A model generated the notes under the pieces. That model did not search any database and was not told the origin of the DNA. It worked only from the letters and a program-made list of their open reading frames with translations. From the NCBI GenBank assembly GCA_018136815.1, contig CM030943.1, forward strand, positions 24,046-88,045: a DNA stretch of 64,000 bases, in the 5' to 3' direction. Every line of letters begins with the position of its first letter. The first letter of the stretch is position 1. This DNA comes from Isochrysis galbana. Its lineage: Eukaryota > Haptophyta > Isochrysidales > Isochrysidaceae. Both the position numbers and the translations under genes were made by a program. Of this stretch, positions 1 through 11,254 are shown in pieces.

Positions 1-2
1 TG

Positions 3-479
3 CTTTCTATTCCTCTAACGACCATTGCCGCCGTTATAGCGCATCTAGCACAATCCGTCACCAGCTCGGGTGCCGGCTGGGACTCCTCAACAGCTCGGGC
101 CGGCAATGCGAGCGCACCAACGTGCAAATGCACGGCTGAGGTGCCGCCATTCGGTGGGCATGCTGAGGCAAGTGCTGCAGCTCGTAGGTCGCAGGACTTC
201 TCCACACAGTTCGCAGACTTGTGGCCCACTATCAGCGCTGCATCTTTGAATGGGCAGGCCGACCGCAACAAGGCCTCCGAGCTTGCAGAATGGTTGGAAG
301 CGCTGACTCGGCCCAAGTCGGGCGCCTCGGGGCGCTTACCTGGCGGCCGGAGCGACTTGGTCGCTCGCGGAGCCGGCGGCCTTTGCGATGAAAGCGGCCA
401 GGCCGATGCCGCTGGTGGCTATATGGTCCGAGGCATTGACGCCGACAACCAACAGCCCGAGCCGGATGGGACGTCCTAG
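3..479 (+). CDS. Open frame of unknown function, cut by the window edge
   Basis: The frame is open from the first bases of the window to a TAG at 477-479, about 158 codons, with no methionine before position 141, so it would be the last exon of a gene starting outside the window. The translation is Ala/Gly/Ser-rich and shows no motif I recognise. Codon third positions are GC-rich, as in the neighbourhood, which by itself lengthens chance frames. It may be the 3' exon of a real gene or simply a fortuitous open frame; I cannot tell which. Confidence 0.2.
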   Translation, partial: LSIPLTTIAAVIAHLAQSVTSSGAGWDSSTARAGNASAPTCKCTAEVPPFGGHAEASAAARRSQDFSTQFADLWPTISAASLNGQADRNKASELAEWLEALTRPKSGASGRLPGGRSDLVARGAGGLCDESGQADAAGGYMVRGIDADNQQPEPDGTS

Positions 480-1979
480 CGGAGCTTGGAGCGAGATGCG
501 CCTTAAGCGGACCATACGTTGTTGTTAGAGCGGAGCACGTCAACCTCTCCCGGCATCCCTGCAGATACTGAGGACCGCCAAGCAGCCGGCGCTTACCAAC
601 GCGACGGGTGCTAGCACCAGCCGACTCCTGTGGCGACGTCGGTTTGTGCTCGTCCGTCGACATGCGCCCTTGGAGTGCTGACGGCACCCGACCTCGATGT
701 CCCTCGGTGTCCAGTCTTTCGCCCTTAGGAAAATTTTGATCGAGCCGGCGGCGCCCCAATTTCGAGCACCACCACGGCCGCGAAAGCATCAGGTAACTGC
801 TCTACTGATATGCCGGCATCGTCACAACCCTCGCTCCGAGCGCATGCGGCGCGTGGTCAAGATGGATGTGTGAAGCCGGCGCAGGGTGGGCGAGGCGGTT
901 CATTGTTCGCGTCCAGCGCAGCCGAAGGATCGCACTAGGCAACCTTGAAGGCACCCTCCTCGTCGGAATCGGCATGTCTAGCCATTCCCAGGCCCGTGCT
1001 GCCGCCACCGTCTACATCAGTGCCCTGCGCACGTCGCGCTTCTACAAGTCAGCGTTACGTAGGGTAGCAACTCCAACCCCATCGCTGTATTGCGCGATGG
1101 GAATTCAGTGGCAGCCAACTTGGAGTGCGCGTTCCTCTCCACCGCGTGTCATGCACTACGGTTGCGTCGCGATGGGGCCGCTGAGGCGCTGGAGCAGCTC
1201 CTATCAGCCGGGGGCACCTCTGGATACAATGATACCGAAATATATGACGGCGGTGGAAGCGCGCCTCGCGTCACTTTCGCAGTTCCCCACCCCCGACGTT
1301 CGCTGGGCGGCGGCTTGGCTTCCTGCACGCGCGATGCTACTTCAAGGGGGTTTCGATGCACATTCAGCGTGGCACTACGCGCAGCCTCGGGGATGCTGGG
1401 CGTCAGCTTGCGCCGGGTGTGTGCTGTGGCGGACGAGCTGGTGCAGTCGTTCGACTGTAGCGGCGGCGATGCTGGGGGCGCCGATGTGACCTGTGCGATT
1501 AGGGTGTACAGTGCAGCAATGGGCGAGTCGCTCGGTGGGCGCGGCCGGACAGATCGCGGCTTTGTCATCCTCCGCTACCGCCTGCTTTGCAAACGTGTGG
1601 CCACTGATATTTTTCCGCTGGAATTTTTCGACGGGAGTTTGGCCAAGTCATTCGGGGTTTTTTGAGGCGTCTCAACAGTGACCCAAGAGTGGCTCAACTG
1701 CGAGATTTCTTGAGTCGCCGCTCTTGAGTTACTGTTGAGCCAGGACTCTCAAACTCTTCTAGTAGGGAGAGTTGAGTTCGCGCGCCGTGCCAACTGTCAC
1801 TCAACAAAAGAGATGGCGGGGGAGGAGGTGCGCGCCGCCATCCGCGCGCCCAAAGATGCCTTGCACCCTGCCACGTGGGATGCAGGCCAAGGGGTATGTG
1901 TTGAAGTGGCGGAGCCTGCAGGCCCCTTTGGATCACCGCGGACAGACACCCTCGCCTCGACGCCACAGGGGGTGAAGAA
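480..1979. other. No recognisable gene
   Basis: GC-rich sequence with several overlapping chance frames. The longest sensible one runs 1090-1665 (+, about 190 codons), with ordinary amino-acid composition but no motif I can name. The only clear structure is the hairpin listed at 1671-1739. Confidence 0.5.
1671..1739. repeat. Imperfect inverted repeat (hairpin, 23-base arms)
   Basis: The arms at 1671-1693 and 1717-1739 are reverse complements at 20 of 23 positions, around a 23-base spacer. Two of the three mismatches would be G-U pairs in RNA. I see no flanking target duplication, so it may be a decayed MITE, a transcript hairpin or chance. Confidence 0.5.
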
Positions 1980-2165
1980 GTAGCCCGGTCACTCACTGTG
2001 GGGCTGCGGAGGGCACCAGCTGCAATGGGTGAATGATAGGCTAAATAAGCTCCCTATTGGTTCCGGTAGGATGGATCAGCAAAAAAAAGTGGGGGTTGTC
2101 CGGCGAAATTTTCGAAAAATACCGAATTTCAGGCCTTCGAAGACGGTGCGCGAAATACAGTCGGG
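1980..2165 (+). repeat. Dispersed repeat family P, copy 1
   Basis: It begins with TAGCCCGGTCACTCACT and runs through GGTTCCGGTAGGATGGATCA to AGACGGTGCGCGAAATACAG. The same order of blocks recurs at 7467-7576 (shorter) and 37447-37640. The coding potential is nil. The function and class are unknown; it could be the end of a non-autonomous element. Confidence 0.7.
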
Positions 2166-2865
2166 CCCCCGCCCACGAAAAGGTTTTGTTTTGGGGTTGG
2201 GGCGCAGTCCATGCCCCAATATCCACCAAATATCCAAATGCCAAAAAATCCGCCCAAATATCTAAGAGATATATCCGGATATCTTGGCCTACCCCTAAAC
2301 GTGTGTGATGCCCGCATGCCCGCACGCCTTGACATGCCCACCACCTTGTCCACCTCCCACTCACCCCTCCAATGAAGACGTTGATGTGAGTGCGCGCTTT
2401 GCACCTACAGAACACGTGTGAGAGGAGAGAAAGCTCAACTCACATAGCAGTGGTGGTCTCCAGCTCCCGCATGTGGGACAGTAATGTGAGTGGGTATGTA
2501 CGGGTGATTGGGGCAAGTGCTACAAAAATCGCCATGGCAAGCTCTGTGCTTCTCATTGCAGCGCCCTCTGCGCATGAGCGAGAGCGTGTTGCCAAAGGTG
2601 GTGCGGGGGGCACATGGTGCGGGTAGGAGTGCATCCAACCGCTCGGAAGGCTCCATGGGGTGAGGGGACAAGGTCACACAGCACCTGAGCGGGCCATCCC
2701 CTTGCTCGGTTCCGGTGCCGCAGCCTCCGCGGGCTCGAGGGGCAGCCGGCCGAGGCGGCCGCCACCTTGGTTGTAGTTACTCACCTCACCCCCCCCCCCA
2801 AAAAAATCCCCTTGCGTAGATGGTGTACCCCCTTTGGTTTGCCACAGGTACACTGGGGCTCCACA
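2166..2865. other. Intergenic; nothing recognised
   Basis: It contains an AT-richer patch with several AATATCC-type units (2216-2290), a C-run followed by an A-run near 2791-2808, and no convincing reading frame. The end leads into the Mot1-like fragment through a plausible acceptor (TTTGCCACAG at about 2838-2847). Confidence 0.4.
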
Positions 2866-3132
2866 GGCGGCGGAGGAGGTGGAGCGAGGAGGCGGAGCAC
2901 GCAGCACGCGCTGATGCCGCTGGCGCCTGGTTCTCCTTTGCCACCTTCTCGATGACGACAGTGCTGGCCGCGGAAAGACCGCTGCTCACCTCGTTGGGCG
3001 TCGAGTTTGAGGAAGGCGATGAGCTGGGCGGCTCGGCGAGGGAGAGACTGCTCAGGCAGAGGAAGGTGCTGCAGCAGCAGTTGGGCACGGAGAGCATGGC
3101 GAGGGAGCTTGAGGGTGCGCCCGGGGCTCGTG
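2866..3132 (+). pseudogene. Mot1/BTAF1-like N-terminal fragment, copy 1
   Basis: The + frame reads a segment containing FATFSMTTVL, then LGVEFEEGDE, then ERLLRQRKVLQQQLG. This follows the order and spacing of the conserved stretch near residues 90-150 of BTAF1 (yeast Mot1), the Swi2/Snf2 ATPase that strips TBP from DNA. In the human protein the matching blocks carry FDRFDI, GAEFEVQDE and ARQRKLLQKKLG. That alignment is from memory. Only this piece is present here: it lacks the HEAT repeats and the ATPase, and it ends at the LINE that begins about 3395. A second, further-decayed copy lies at 10447-11110. It is probably a duplicated exon stranded by retrotransposon activity. It could also be one exon of a gene reaching elsewhere, but nothing in the window continues it. 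Confidence 0.6.
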
Positions 3133-3394
3133 CCGGGAGAGGTCAGTGGTGGGGATGCGGGCAGAGGTCAGCGGTGGGGATGCGGGCAGAGGAGAGCGAG
3201 GGCGATGGAGCAGTGGCAGCAGTGGCAGAACTCCGAGCGGATCAGGCAGAATCGTCAACTCCCCGCGGGCATGCGGTGCCCGAGGATCGAGGCAGGGCGA
3301 GGGCTGGAGCCTGACGGCGGCGCGCCAGTCGCCGCGCTCAGCCGCTGCTTCGCTCCCTCCCGGCGCGCGCGCAGGTGCTGTAGCGGCTCCCCGA

Positions 3395-4840
3395 TATGGC
3401 ACGATCTTTTCCACAAACCTCCGGCGATTCACTATTCACATAGGTCGAAATGGGAGTCTCTACAGACAATTATCGTACATAATACTATTAACCCGGGTAC
3501 GGGGGACATATACACTACAGAAGAATGCGCGGCTTACTTGCCGGACGGAGAAAGTTGGATACGCCATAGAGGAAATTACATATCGGTAGGCCCCTTTCTT
3601 AAGTCGTGGGAAAAGATATCTGAATGGACTAGATCAAGACTAGTAAATACCATATTCGACTATATAGACCTTCTTAGAAAACAAGCGAAGCCCCCGCCCC
3701 CGGCTCCGGAGGAGCAAGTGTTAGTCCCTCAAGAAGATCCGGACGCACACGATCTAGGTGACATTCTAGTGGACAAAGACCATAACTTTTATCTGCGCCG
3801 AAGAGGCGACTACCACAAAGTCCAGCTCAACGTTATGGGAGAGCCCACATCCACGAGCGGATCAGCCCGCAACTATTGCCCGACGAGCTATACACTCCGC
3901 TGAAGTGGGGACGAGCGTACGACGGCCCGGCGGAAACGACGTATCCAATACCTCAAGAATACACGCTAAAAGGCACGCATACAACGCTAGAGGATGTAAA
4001 TGTCAGGGTCTTGACTAAAGCGTTCCTCGCATTGGCATTGAGGAAAACAAAAGCACAAAAATCCACGCTAAGATGGGAAAAAAGGTTACCGGTCCTCTCG
4101 GGAAAGTGGAAACAAGTATCGCAATTGTACAAATATAACTTTTTAACACCGAGAGACTCTTATCTGCATTTCAAACATGTCCTACATAGGAGGATAGCTA
4201 CGGCGAACCGTTTTGCTGACGATCCAACATGCCGCTTCTGCGGCATAGCCCCCGAGAGTTCCACTCACCTGGCCTCATGTATCGCGACGGAGCCCGTCTT
4301 TGAATTCATAGAAGGACTTCTGGGGATCAGCCTTAGGCCGGGTTCCGAAATAGCCCAACGTCTTTTCTGCTATCAGGTGGATAGACCGCACCCCTCCTCG
4401 GGATACTTAGGTATCCTGGCGTGGAGGTATATCCTAACCGACTTCTATAACATCCAGTGTGGCAACGCGGACGGCAGGTCCGTTAGGTCGATCTTAAGAG
4501 CGATCCTTACGAGATATCACTTGCTAGTAACGGCGAAAGTCGGATTCTTTGAGAGGCTAAAAAAACCACGAGAGAATATGGGGTTACACGCCCCGAGCAA
4601 CAAACATATTAAGAAAATGATAAGCCCGCTGTACACGGTGGACAAGGATTTCAACATAGGAACGTCGGAGGACCTCTTGCAAGCGGCAAGAGGTCTGGAC
4701 GTAAGACACATCACCTAAAGGAGCTAAACCTATTATTCGGAACCATAGCGGTTATTAAAGAGGACCCTAAGATATTCAAGGAAGGATAACCCGAGCCATC
4801 ACCGGAACAAAAGACGAACCACAGTCTCCCGCCCCATCCA
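3395..4840 (+). mobile_element. LINE (non-LTR retrotransposon), 5'-truncated copy 1
   Basis: The segment carries the C-terminal part of a non-LTR retrotransposon protein and a short 3' tail. The 3' tail (about 4719-4840) resembles that after 23242, both ending in an AGTCTCCC-type block. The Mot1-like fragment abuts its 5' break and the homogentisate prenyltransferase gene begins only about 75 bases after its 3' end. Loss of the 5' part is what target-primed reverse transcription usually gives. Confidence 0.8.
3427..4718 (+). pseudogene. LINE ORF2 C-terminal part with frameshift
   Basis: The first frame (to about 3850) reads a post-polymerase region with a Pro-rich stretch and DPDAHDLGDI. After a one-base deletion relative to the copy at 9359 (GAGAGCCC against GAGAGCCCC), the coding continues in another frame to 4718. 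That second part contains the zinc-knuckle of LINE proteins (zf-RVT type): CRFCGIAP followed by H and C, spacing C-x2-C-x8-H-x3-C. No polymerase catalytic motif (FADD) or endonuclease is left in this copy. An extra Leu-Ala pair (a 6-base duplication near 4030-4043) also separates it from copy 2. It is a dead fragment. Confidence 0.8.
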
Positions 4841-4913
4841 TTTGCATTCTGCGCTCCCGGCAGTAAAGAGGAACTCTAAACTACAACAAGCAACTCTGAG
4901 CTCGGTCGCAGAA

Positions 4914-6870
4914 ATGGCGCGCGGCGCGACGGTTCTGCTGTTAGCCGCGCTTCTGCCCACACTGGCGCGGGCCGTCCCCTCGTCGCGGCTGTCGCCCCGC
5001 ACGCTCCCGTCCCTTCGTCTCCCCTCGCCGTAAGCATGCGCCGAGCCCATCGTCGACAAGCTCGAGCAGCCGCATGAGGCTTTGTCCGTGACCGCAACCA
5101 AAGCCAACAGCGGCCCGCTCCGTCCCCTTGAGCTTCTCTGGCGCTTCTCGCGCCCACACACTCTAATAGGCTCGGCCATGTGCATTCCTGCTCTGTCACT
5201 CTTCGCCGCGCCTTCCAGCGTCCCGGCTGCCACGCTCCTTTCTGTGCTGGTGCCGCTTGTATCGTATGCTGCCTTGCCCTCGCTGCTCATCAACATCTAC
5301 ATCACAGGGCTCAACCAGCTCTTTGACGTTGAGATTGACAAGGTGCAAGTGCTGGTAGTTGGGTGATAAGTCAGCAGGAAGGGTCAGGGTCGGAGGCGGA
5401 AGGCAGGCGCGTGGGGGCAGGGGGAGCCGAGTGGTGGATTTGATGGGCCTGCACACATCATCGAACATGCACGCTGAGACTCCACTGCGACACAGTCATT
5501 GAGGTAGTTGTGTCGACTCCAGTTTGATGGTCCGAATCTCAGATGTCTGATGCAGCTGCACACCAATCGGCCGGGTCTCACTCCGCCTGTCCCCGTTCTG
5601 CAGGTCAACAAACCAAAACTGCCCCTTGCATCGGGAGAGGTGATGCTCAAGCAAGGCTGGGCAATTGTGATTGCATGCCTCTGTCTTGGAGCCGGTCTAC
5701 GTTATGCACATCCTCCGCTCTCTTCCCCCCCTCTACGATCGGTGCTTGTTGGCTCGGTGCTTCTTGGCACTGCCTATTCTGTGCCGCCCGTACGGCTGAA
5801 GCGGTATCCTCTGATGGCATCTTTTTGCATCATGGCCGTTCGTGGTGGCCTCATCAACTGGGCCTTCTTCCAGCATGCTGCAACTACAGCATTTGGAGCA
5901 CCACTTACCACACCCATCGCGGGCGTAGGCGCGGTCCTGTCTTCAATTACAGGCGGCCTGGCTCCGCCGGTGGAGGCTGATCTACGATTGCGCTGCATTG
6001 GAGCAACCATCTTCTACACATTGTCAGTGCGAGTGCCAGTGCCCAAGGAGTAAGGGCTAGAGAGCCCCCAAGCCCATCAAAGGCAACCGTTTGGTTTGGT
6101 TCCATTGGAGCCTTTCCGTAGTCCCGGTAACCATCTGCTATGACTTGGCAAGCCAGTCCAGCAGCCATGTTTACGCAATACGAACGGCGATGCCACTCGA
6201 AGCATGAGCAAGCGGCTTGCACTCTCTTGCAACGGGACTAACTTCATCCCAATGTGTGTTCTTCATCATCAAGATTTGGGATCGTCATTGCACTTGTGAA
6301 GGACGTCCCTGACGTGGCGGGCGATCGAATCTACGGCATCAATTCCTTCTCAGTCCGTACGGGTGAACAACAGGTGTATGCGAGGGCGTAGGCGGGCCAC
6401 ATGTTAAATGCCACCTTGTTATTCACTTGCGTCGGTTGGTGGATCTTGCTGTCATACCAATGCATGTCAGGTGCTCACGTTTGCAGTTGGCCTTCTCACG
6501 GCTGCTCTAATTGCTGTCGGTAGCGCTGTCAGTATTGCCGCAAGTGTGGCAATGACCAAAGGGCTGTGGGCGCGCGCGGCTCGCAGGGCCATCGCTGCTG
6601 GAGCTGCCTTCTTCGCGGCGAGATTTGTTAATGTGAATTGTGCCTCTTGTTATGTTTTCCCGCGGGCCATTTGCGAATGTACGAGATCGTAAGGTATATC
6701 AAAGCACCCGCTTGCCCATGCGCCATCATCGATACTCTCTCGCTCTCTCACCATCACAGGTCCGCCTATCGTCCGTGGATCCACTCGATGCTGCTGCGGT
6801 ATATTCCTACTACATGCAACTATGGAAGGTACTCTACGGCTCCTACTTGATGATGCCATTCGCTCGTTAG
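4914..6870 (+). CDS. Homogentisate prenyltransferase (UbiA family, HPT/HST type), six exons
   Basis: Transfers a phytyl or solanesyl chain to homogentisate, the committed step to tocopherol or plastoquinone, in the plastid envelope. Exons read from GT-AG borders: 4914-5029 or so, about 5034-5342, 5604-6022, 6274-6373, 6471-about 6632, 6760-6870. Frames join cleanly: CACATT then A at 6022/6274, and codon boundaries at 5342/5604, 6373/6471 and 6632/6760. Hallmarks are the first Asp-rich motif NQLFDVEIDKVNKPKLP, split by intron 2; the second, KDVPDVAGDR; and the C-terminal block SYYMQLWKVLYGSYLMMPFA. Several hydrophobic helices lie between. The start gives a hydrophobic signal-like leader (LLLAALLPTLARA) suited to a complex plastid. 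Odd: an in-frame TAA at 5031-5033 separates the leader from the mature part. Either a very short intron or a nonsense change lies there. KRYPLMASFCIMAVRG and FFQH fit HPT (tocopherol) slightly better than HST, but I cannot separate the two. Confidence 0.88.
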
Positions 6871-7466
6871 CTGCACATTTCGTGTGTGGCATGGGCAACG
6901 CCACGCAATACAGCTCGCATTTAGGCTTTGACTTGCAAGGCAGGGCTTCGATGAGCTGTTCGAATCGGGAAGAAGGCAGTATCGAGACTTGCTAAGATGA
7001 ACCTACTCTGAGCAAGAGTCCGTGATGACCCACGCACTGTCCCTCCTGCTTATGTTTGCAGCATCGTTTCCCCCACTACGGCCCATCTAAGTCTACTCTC
7101 CCTTGAGAACTGTTGATGAAATCAGCCACATCCTCAAGATGCGTCAGGCGATCGTACTTCATGTCTTCCTCGCTCGGGTGTAAGAAGTTGACTCGTGTAC
7201 AAGCTGCGATTCCTATTCATGGCCCGGTCACTCACGGTAGGGTCGGGAAGGTCAACACTCGAAACGTCGAATATGAGGCCAAAATAAGCTTTCCATGGGT
7301 GGTGTGGCAGGCAGTGTGGGTAAGGCTGGGGCTGTGGAGTGAATGATGGCTCTTCTTGAACAATTTGGGAGGAACTGGGCAAGCGTTGAAGAGGATGCAA
7401 CTTGAGGTTCAGTTTGCTTTTTGTATTTTGTACCCTAAGTTTATACTTATACTTAGTTCACAAGGG
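6871..7466. other. 3' flank of the prenyltransferase gene; no gene seen
   Basis: Contains no convincing frame. Near the end (7434-7465) is a TAAGTTTATACTTATACTTAGTT block resembling the 5' terminal palindrome of the R1 elements. Confidence 0.4.
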
Positions 7467-7576
7467 TAGCCCGGTCACTCACTATGGGGGTGCGGAGGGC
7501 GCCAGCTGCAATGGGTTAATGAAGGGCTAAACAAGCTCCCTATGCGTTCCGGTATGATGGATCAAAAAAAAAAGTG
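7467..7576 (+). repeat. Dispersed repeat family P, copy 2 (short)
   Basis: Shares TAGCCCGGTCACTCACTATG, the GGGCTAAAC/TAAGCTCCCTAT block and the GATGGATCA-polyA end with copies at 1980 and 37447, then stops after an A-run. R1a is inserted 16 bases downstream. Confidence 0.7.
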
Positions 7577-7579
7577 GAA

Positions 7580-7592
7580 CGTTCTCTATCTA
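7580..7592. repeat. Target-site duplication of R1a, left copy
   Basis: CGTTCTCTATCTA, repeated exactly at 8467-8479. Confidence 0.8.
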
Positions 7593-8466
7593 ATAAATAA
7601 ACCAATTAATGTTATATCCTAGCCAACCCCACTAGCTAATTGGACACAACATTTCCGTCCCGGAATCCCGCCATGCCTGACGAGCCAGGTGTCCGAATGC
7701 TACCGGGGGGAGGGGGCACTGCCCCCTCCCCTCGATATTTGTCCTCCCCCCAGTGCATGCACCGACCCCGCGCACCCCAGCACGTCCTCTCCTCGAGTCC
7801 ACGCTGGGGGAAAACCCCTTTCGGGTAAAAACAACGCAGGGGGGGGGGGGCACTCGTGAAAAGGAGCCCAGAAGCGCTAATCACTCCTCGCCTAAGCGAG
7901 TGGCCGCGGCGAGCCGCGGCCCTTCCCTCCTGGCTCTGGCGCCCCCGTCTTCTCTTACCCAAACGGGGCGAGAAGACACGTAAACGCCGGAGGGGAGAGC
8001 TGCCACTCTCCCCTCCCCTCCCTCTTCCCTCTTCCTCCTCTCTTCCCTGCGGCGGGGGCCCATGGCGCGCGCCTGCGGCCCCTCTTCAGGTCCCCAGGAG
8101 GCCGGCAGGGGCCTGGGAGCGCAGCTCAAGGGGCAGGTGAGGCTGGGGCATGGCCCTGGCCCCTCCTGCCTCTCCCTCGCTGGCTCTCGAGCCCCTGCCA
8201 GTCGACTGGAGCTGGCTGGGGGGTCCTGATCAGGGGGGCCCAGGGGGAGGAGGGGCTGGTCAGAGGGATGGGTAGGCCACGACGGGCCAGGGCGGGCGAG
8301 TCAGGCGTGCCTGTGGGGAGAGGGATGGGTCAGCATGGCAGTGTGCTCCTGGCAGGCCATCAGGCGTGCCAGGAGAGCGGGTGGTTCCTCCCCCATGGCA
8401 GGGGAGGAGTGGAGAGAGGGGGGGGCTCGTGCCCCCCCATGGGCGAACCAAGTATAAACTTAGTTG
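7593..8466 (-). mobile_element. R1 retroelement, copy a (874 bp, full length)
   Basis: Framed by a perfect 13-base target duplication (7580-7592 and 8467-8479). Oriented on the minus strand it begins with the palindrome AACTAAGTTTATAC..., then a CATGGG/CACGAGCCCCCC block. It ends with GGCTAGGATATAACATTAAT and an A/T-rich tail. That layout, an A/T-rich 3' end and 13-17 base target duplications, is what target-primed retrotransposition gives. No long frame is conserved between copies, so I read it as non-autonomous (SINE-like, although long). Homologues: 38569-39441, 40391-41274, 17630-17918, 44759-45505, 28985-29235. Confidence 0.8.
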
Positions 8467-8640
8467 CGTTCTCTATCTAGAAGTTGATGTGCAAACGACT
8501 CGGGAACCCTAAGAACTCGATGTGCATCAACTGCAAATGATTATGCAGAGAAGAGCCGTCAGGTGTCGTTCCGTCAATTGTGGGACATCAGTCGATTTGA
8601 GCTATCAAATGTCCATGGTTATTTGTACACAAATACCATG
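8467..8640 (+). repeat. Copy of the 3' flank of the LRR gene
   Basis: From TCTAGAAGTTGATGTGCAAA onward it matches 13406-13500, the sequence just beyond the gap at the end of the LRR gene, with scattered differences. R1a sits exactly at its border. It indicates an earlier duplication of LRR-gene-linked DNA. Confidence 0.6.
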
Positions 8641-8705
8641 TGCTTTAAATAATTGATCTATTTTTGGTGCAGTTGTAATCTTTTCCTGACGACCAGCGCG
8701 CCCTC

Positions 8706-8958
8706 GTGTGCATAGCAACTGTTCTCTTGTGGTTAGATCTCTCCTGGGACAGGTGTGATGAGTTGCAGTCACCCATGTGCTCGCCGTGCATGCGCACGGC
8801 GCGATGTGCATCGGCGCCCCCCGCGGGGGCGCCGTGCGTGCGCATAGCAATTGTTCCCCCTGTGGTACTCGGGTCGCACAAATACGTAAACAAGCCAGTG
8901 TGTGTTAGATCTCTCTGTGGACAGGTGTGATGAGTTGCAATCACCCATGTAGATAGAG
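8706..8958 (+). repeat. Imperfect direct duplication
   Basis: A unit with GCATAGCAACTGTT, TTAGATCTCTC and GACAGGTGTGATGAGTTGCA (8706-8780) recurs, with an insertion, at 8838-8955. There is no coding potential. Confidence 0.55.
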
Positions 8959-9318
8959 AAACGCGGGGAAGATAGCGATTTAAACCTATTTGCGAGGCGC
9001 CTAGGAGGGAGAAAGGTGGGGAAACTTCCCTTCTCTTCGAGAGTAAGAGAGAGGGCGCTCCACGACCCAAGATCCTATGCGTCCGAGCGAAGCTTTTGAC
9101 CAAGAACGAGAGAAAGCAGAGAATTATAACGATAATACCGAACGACGAAGAGAAGAGCGAAGCCTAACGAGTATCGATTCGCGAATGCGACATAGTGTTG
9201 AGAACGAGGGACGAGAACGGGAACGAGAACGAGAACGAGAGCGACGAACGAAGAACGACAAACGACAGACGGATGAGGTCCGCTAGACCGACGAGATAAC
9301 ACCACACTCACGTTAACA
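8959..9318. other. Intergenic, GAACGA-rich
   Basis: The second half holds degenerate hexamers (GAACGA/GAGAACG). No gene is seen. Confidence 0.4.
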
Positions 9319-9572
9319 CTGCCGAAGGGGCGACTACCACAAAGTCCAGCTCAACGTTATGGGAGAGCCCCACATCCACGAGCGAATCAGCCCGCAACTA
9401 TTGCCCGACGAGCTATACACTCCGCTGAAGTGGGGACGAGCGTACGACGGCCCGGCGGAAACGGCGTATCCGATACCCCAAGAATACACGCTAAAAGGCA
9501 CGCATACAACGCTAGAGGATGTAAGTGTCAGGGTCTTGACTAAAGCGTTCCTCGCATTGAGGAAAACAAAAG
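9319..9572 (+). mobile_element. LINE fragment, copy 2
   Basis: About 250 bases nearly identical to 3808-4055: the segment around MGEPHIHERIS, LPDELYTPLKWGRAYDG and VLTKAFLAL, here in one uninterrupted frame. It breaks off after AGGAAAACAAAAG and runs into the CT microsatellite. Both ends are truncated, so it is a relic. Confidence 0.8.
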
Positions 9573-9628
9573 GCCAACGACCGCCCCCCGTTTCCGCTCC
9601 TTTTCCCCCGTTTCCGCTGGGGAGCCTT

Positions 9629-10390
<762 letters not shown>

Positions 10391-10446
10391 TTGTCCTTTT
10401 GCGTCAGTCACTCTTCCTCTCCTCCCCTCGCGGTGAAGAGGAGTTG

Positions 10447-11110
10447 ATGGCTCCGCCGTCGCGGCTCGAGAAGCTTCTCGGACTGCTTCACGCAGCCCCA
10501 TCGGAGGCTTCGAGGGTTGCCGCGGCGCGACAGCTGGCGCCTGGCTCTCCTTTGCCTCCTCAATGACGACAGTGCTGGCCGCAGGAAGACCGCTGCTCGC
10601 CTCGTTGGGCGTCGAGGGAGAGACTGCTCAGGCAGAGGATGGTGCTGCAGCAGCAGCTGGGCATGCAAAGCACGGCGAGGGCGCTTGAAGGTGTGCGCGG
10701 GGCTCGTGCCGGGAGGGGTCAGCGGTGGGGATGCGGGCAAAGGTCAGCGGTTGGGATGCGGGCAGAGTCAGCGGTTGGGATGCGGGCAGAGGAGAGCGAG
10801 GGCGATGGAGCCGTGGCAGCAGTCGCAGAGCTCCGAGCGGCTCAGGCAGAAGCGTCAGCTTCCCGCGGGCATGCGGTGCCCGAGGATTGAGGCAGGCCGA
10901 GGGCTAGAGCCTGACGGCAGCGCGCCAGTCGCCGCGTTCAGCCACTGCTTCGCTCCCTCCCGGCGCGCGCGCAGGTGCTGTGGAGGAGATCCTTGATGAA
11001 CGCGACGTTGCCGCGGCGCCGGCCACCACGAGCCCTCGCGCGCCGCCACATGGGCTGGGCACGCTGGTGACAACGCGCTTTCGCGAGCGCTTGAGACCCT
11101 AGGCGCAACG
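10447..11110 (+). pseudogene. Mot1/BTAF1-like N-terminus, copy 2, internally deleted
   Basis: The ATG at 10447 opens a peptide with SRLEKLLGLLHAAPSE and AAARQLA, which matches the start of BTAF1/Mot1 (SRLDRLFxLLD...AAAQQLG; alignment from memory). The frame then runs straight into the segment shared with copy 1 (MTTVLAAGRPLLASLGVE), so the HEAT-repeat exons normally between the two are gone. The junction is out of frame (TGA at 10563-10565). Relative to copy 1 it lost 35 bases between short GAG repeats (after 10614), another frameshift. A following stretch (from about 10979) reads EEILDERDV in one frame, recalling the EELFNDEDL block next in BTAF1. It is a decayed duplicate. In a normal cell the full protein would be an essential TBP-remodelling ATPase in the nucleus. 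Confidence 0.6.
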
Positions 11111-11254
11111 GCAGACAGGCGTGATGCGGAGGGGGAGGGAGGGCGCGTGGTTCGTATGCGTATGCTGCCTGCGCTTCCTGCCGGCTTTTGAGGCGCATTC
11201 CCTACCTCATCAAGACGGACGGCTTCACCGCCGCGGTCGTGCTCGCACTCAACC

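Noticed and set aside
7593-8466. Protein genes inside R1 copies
   Set aside because: The frames differ between copies and are broken by indels; none is conserved at a common start.
8440-8470. Helitron-type 3' end (hairpin near an element border)
   Set aside because: The R1 border has a palindrome but no CTRR terminus, and the long target duplications exclude Helitron insertion, which makes none.
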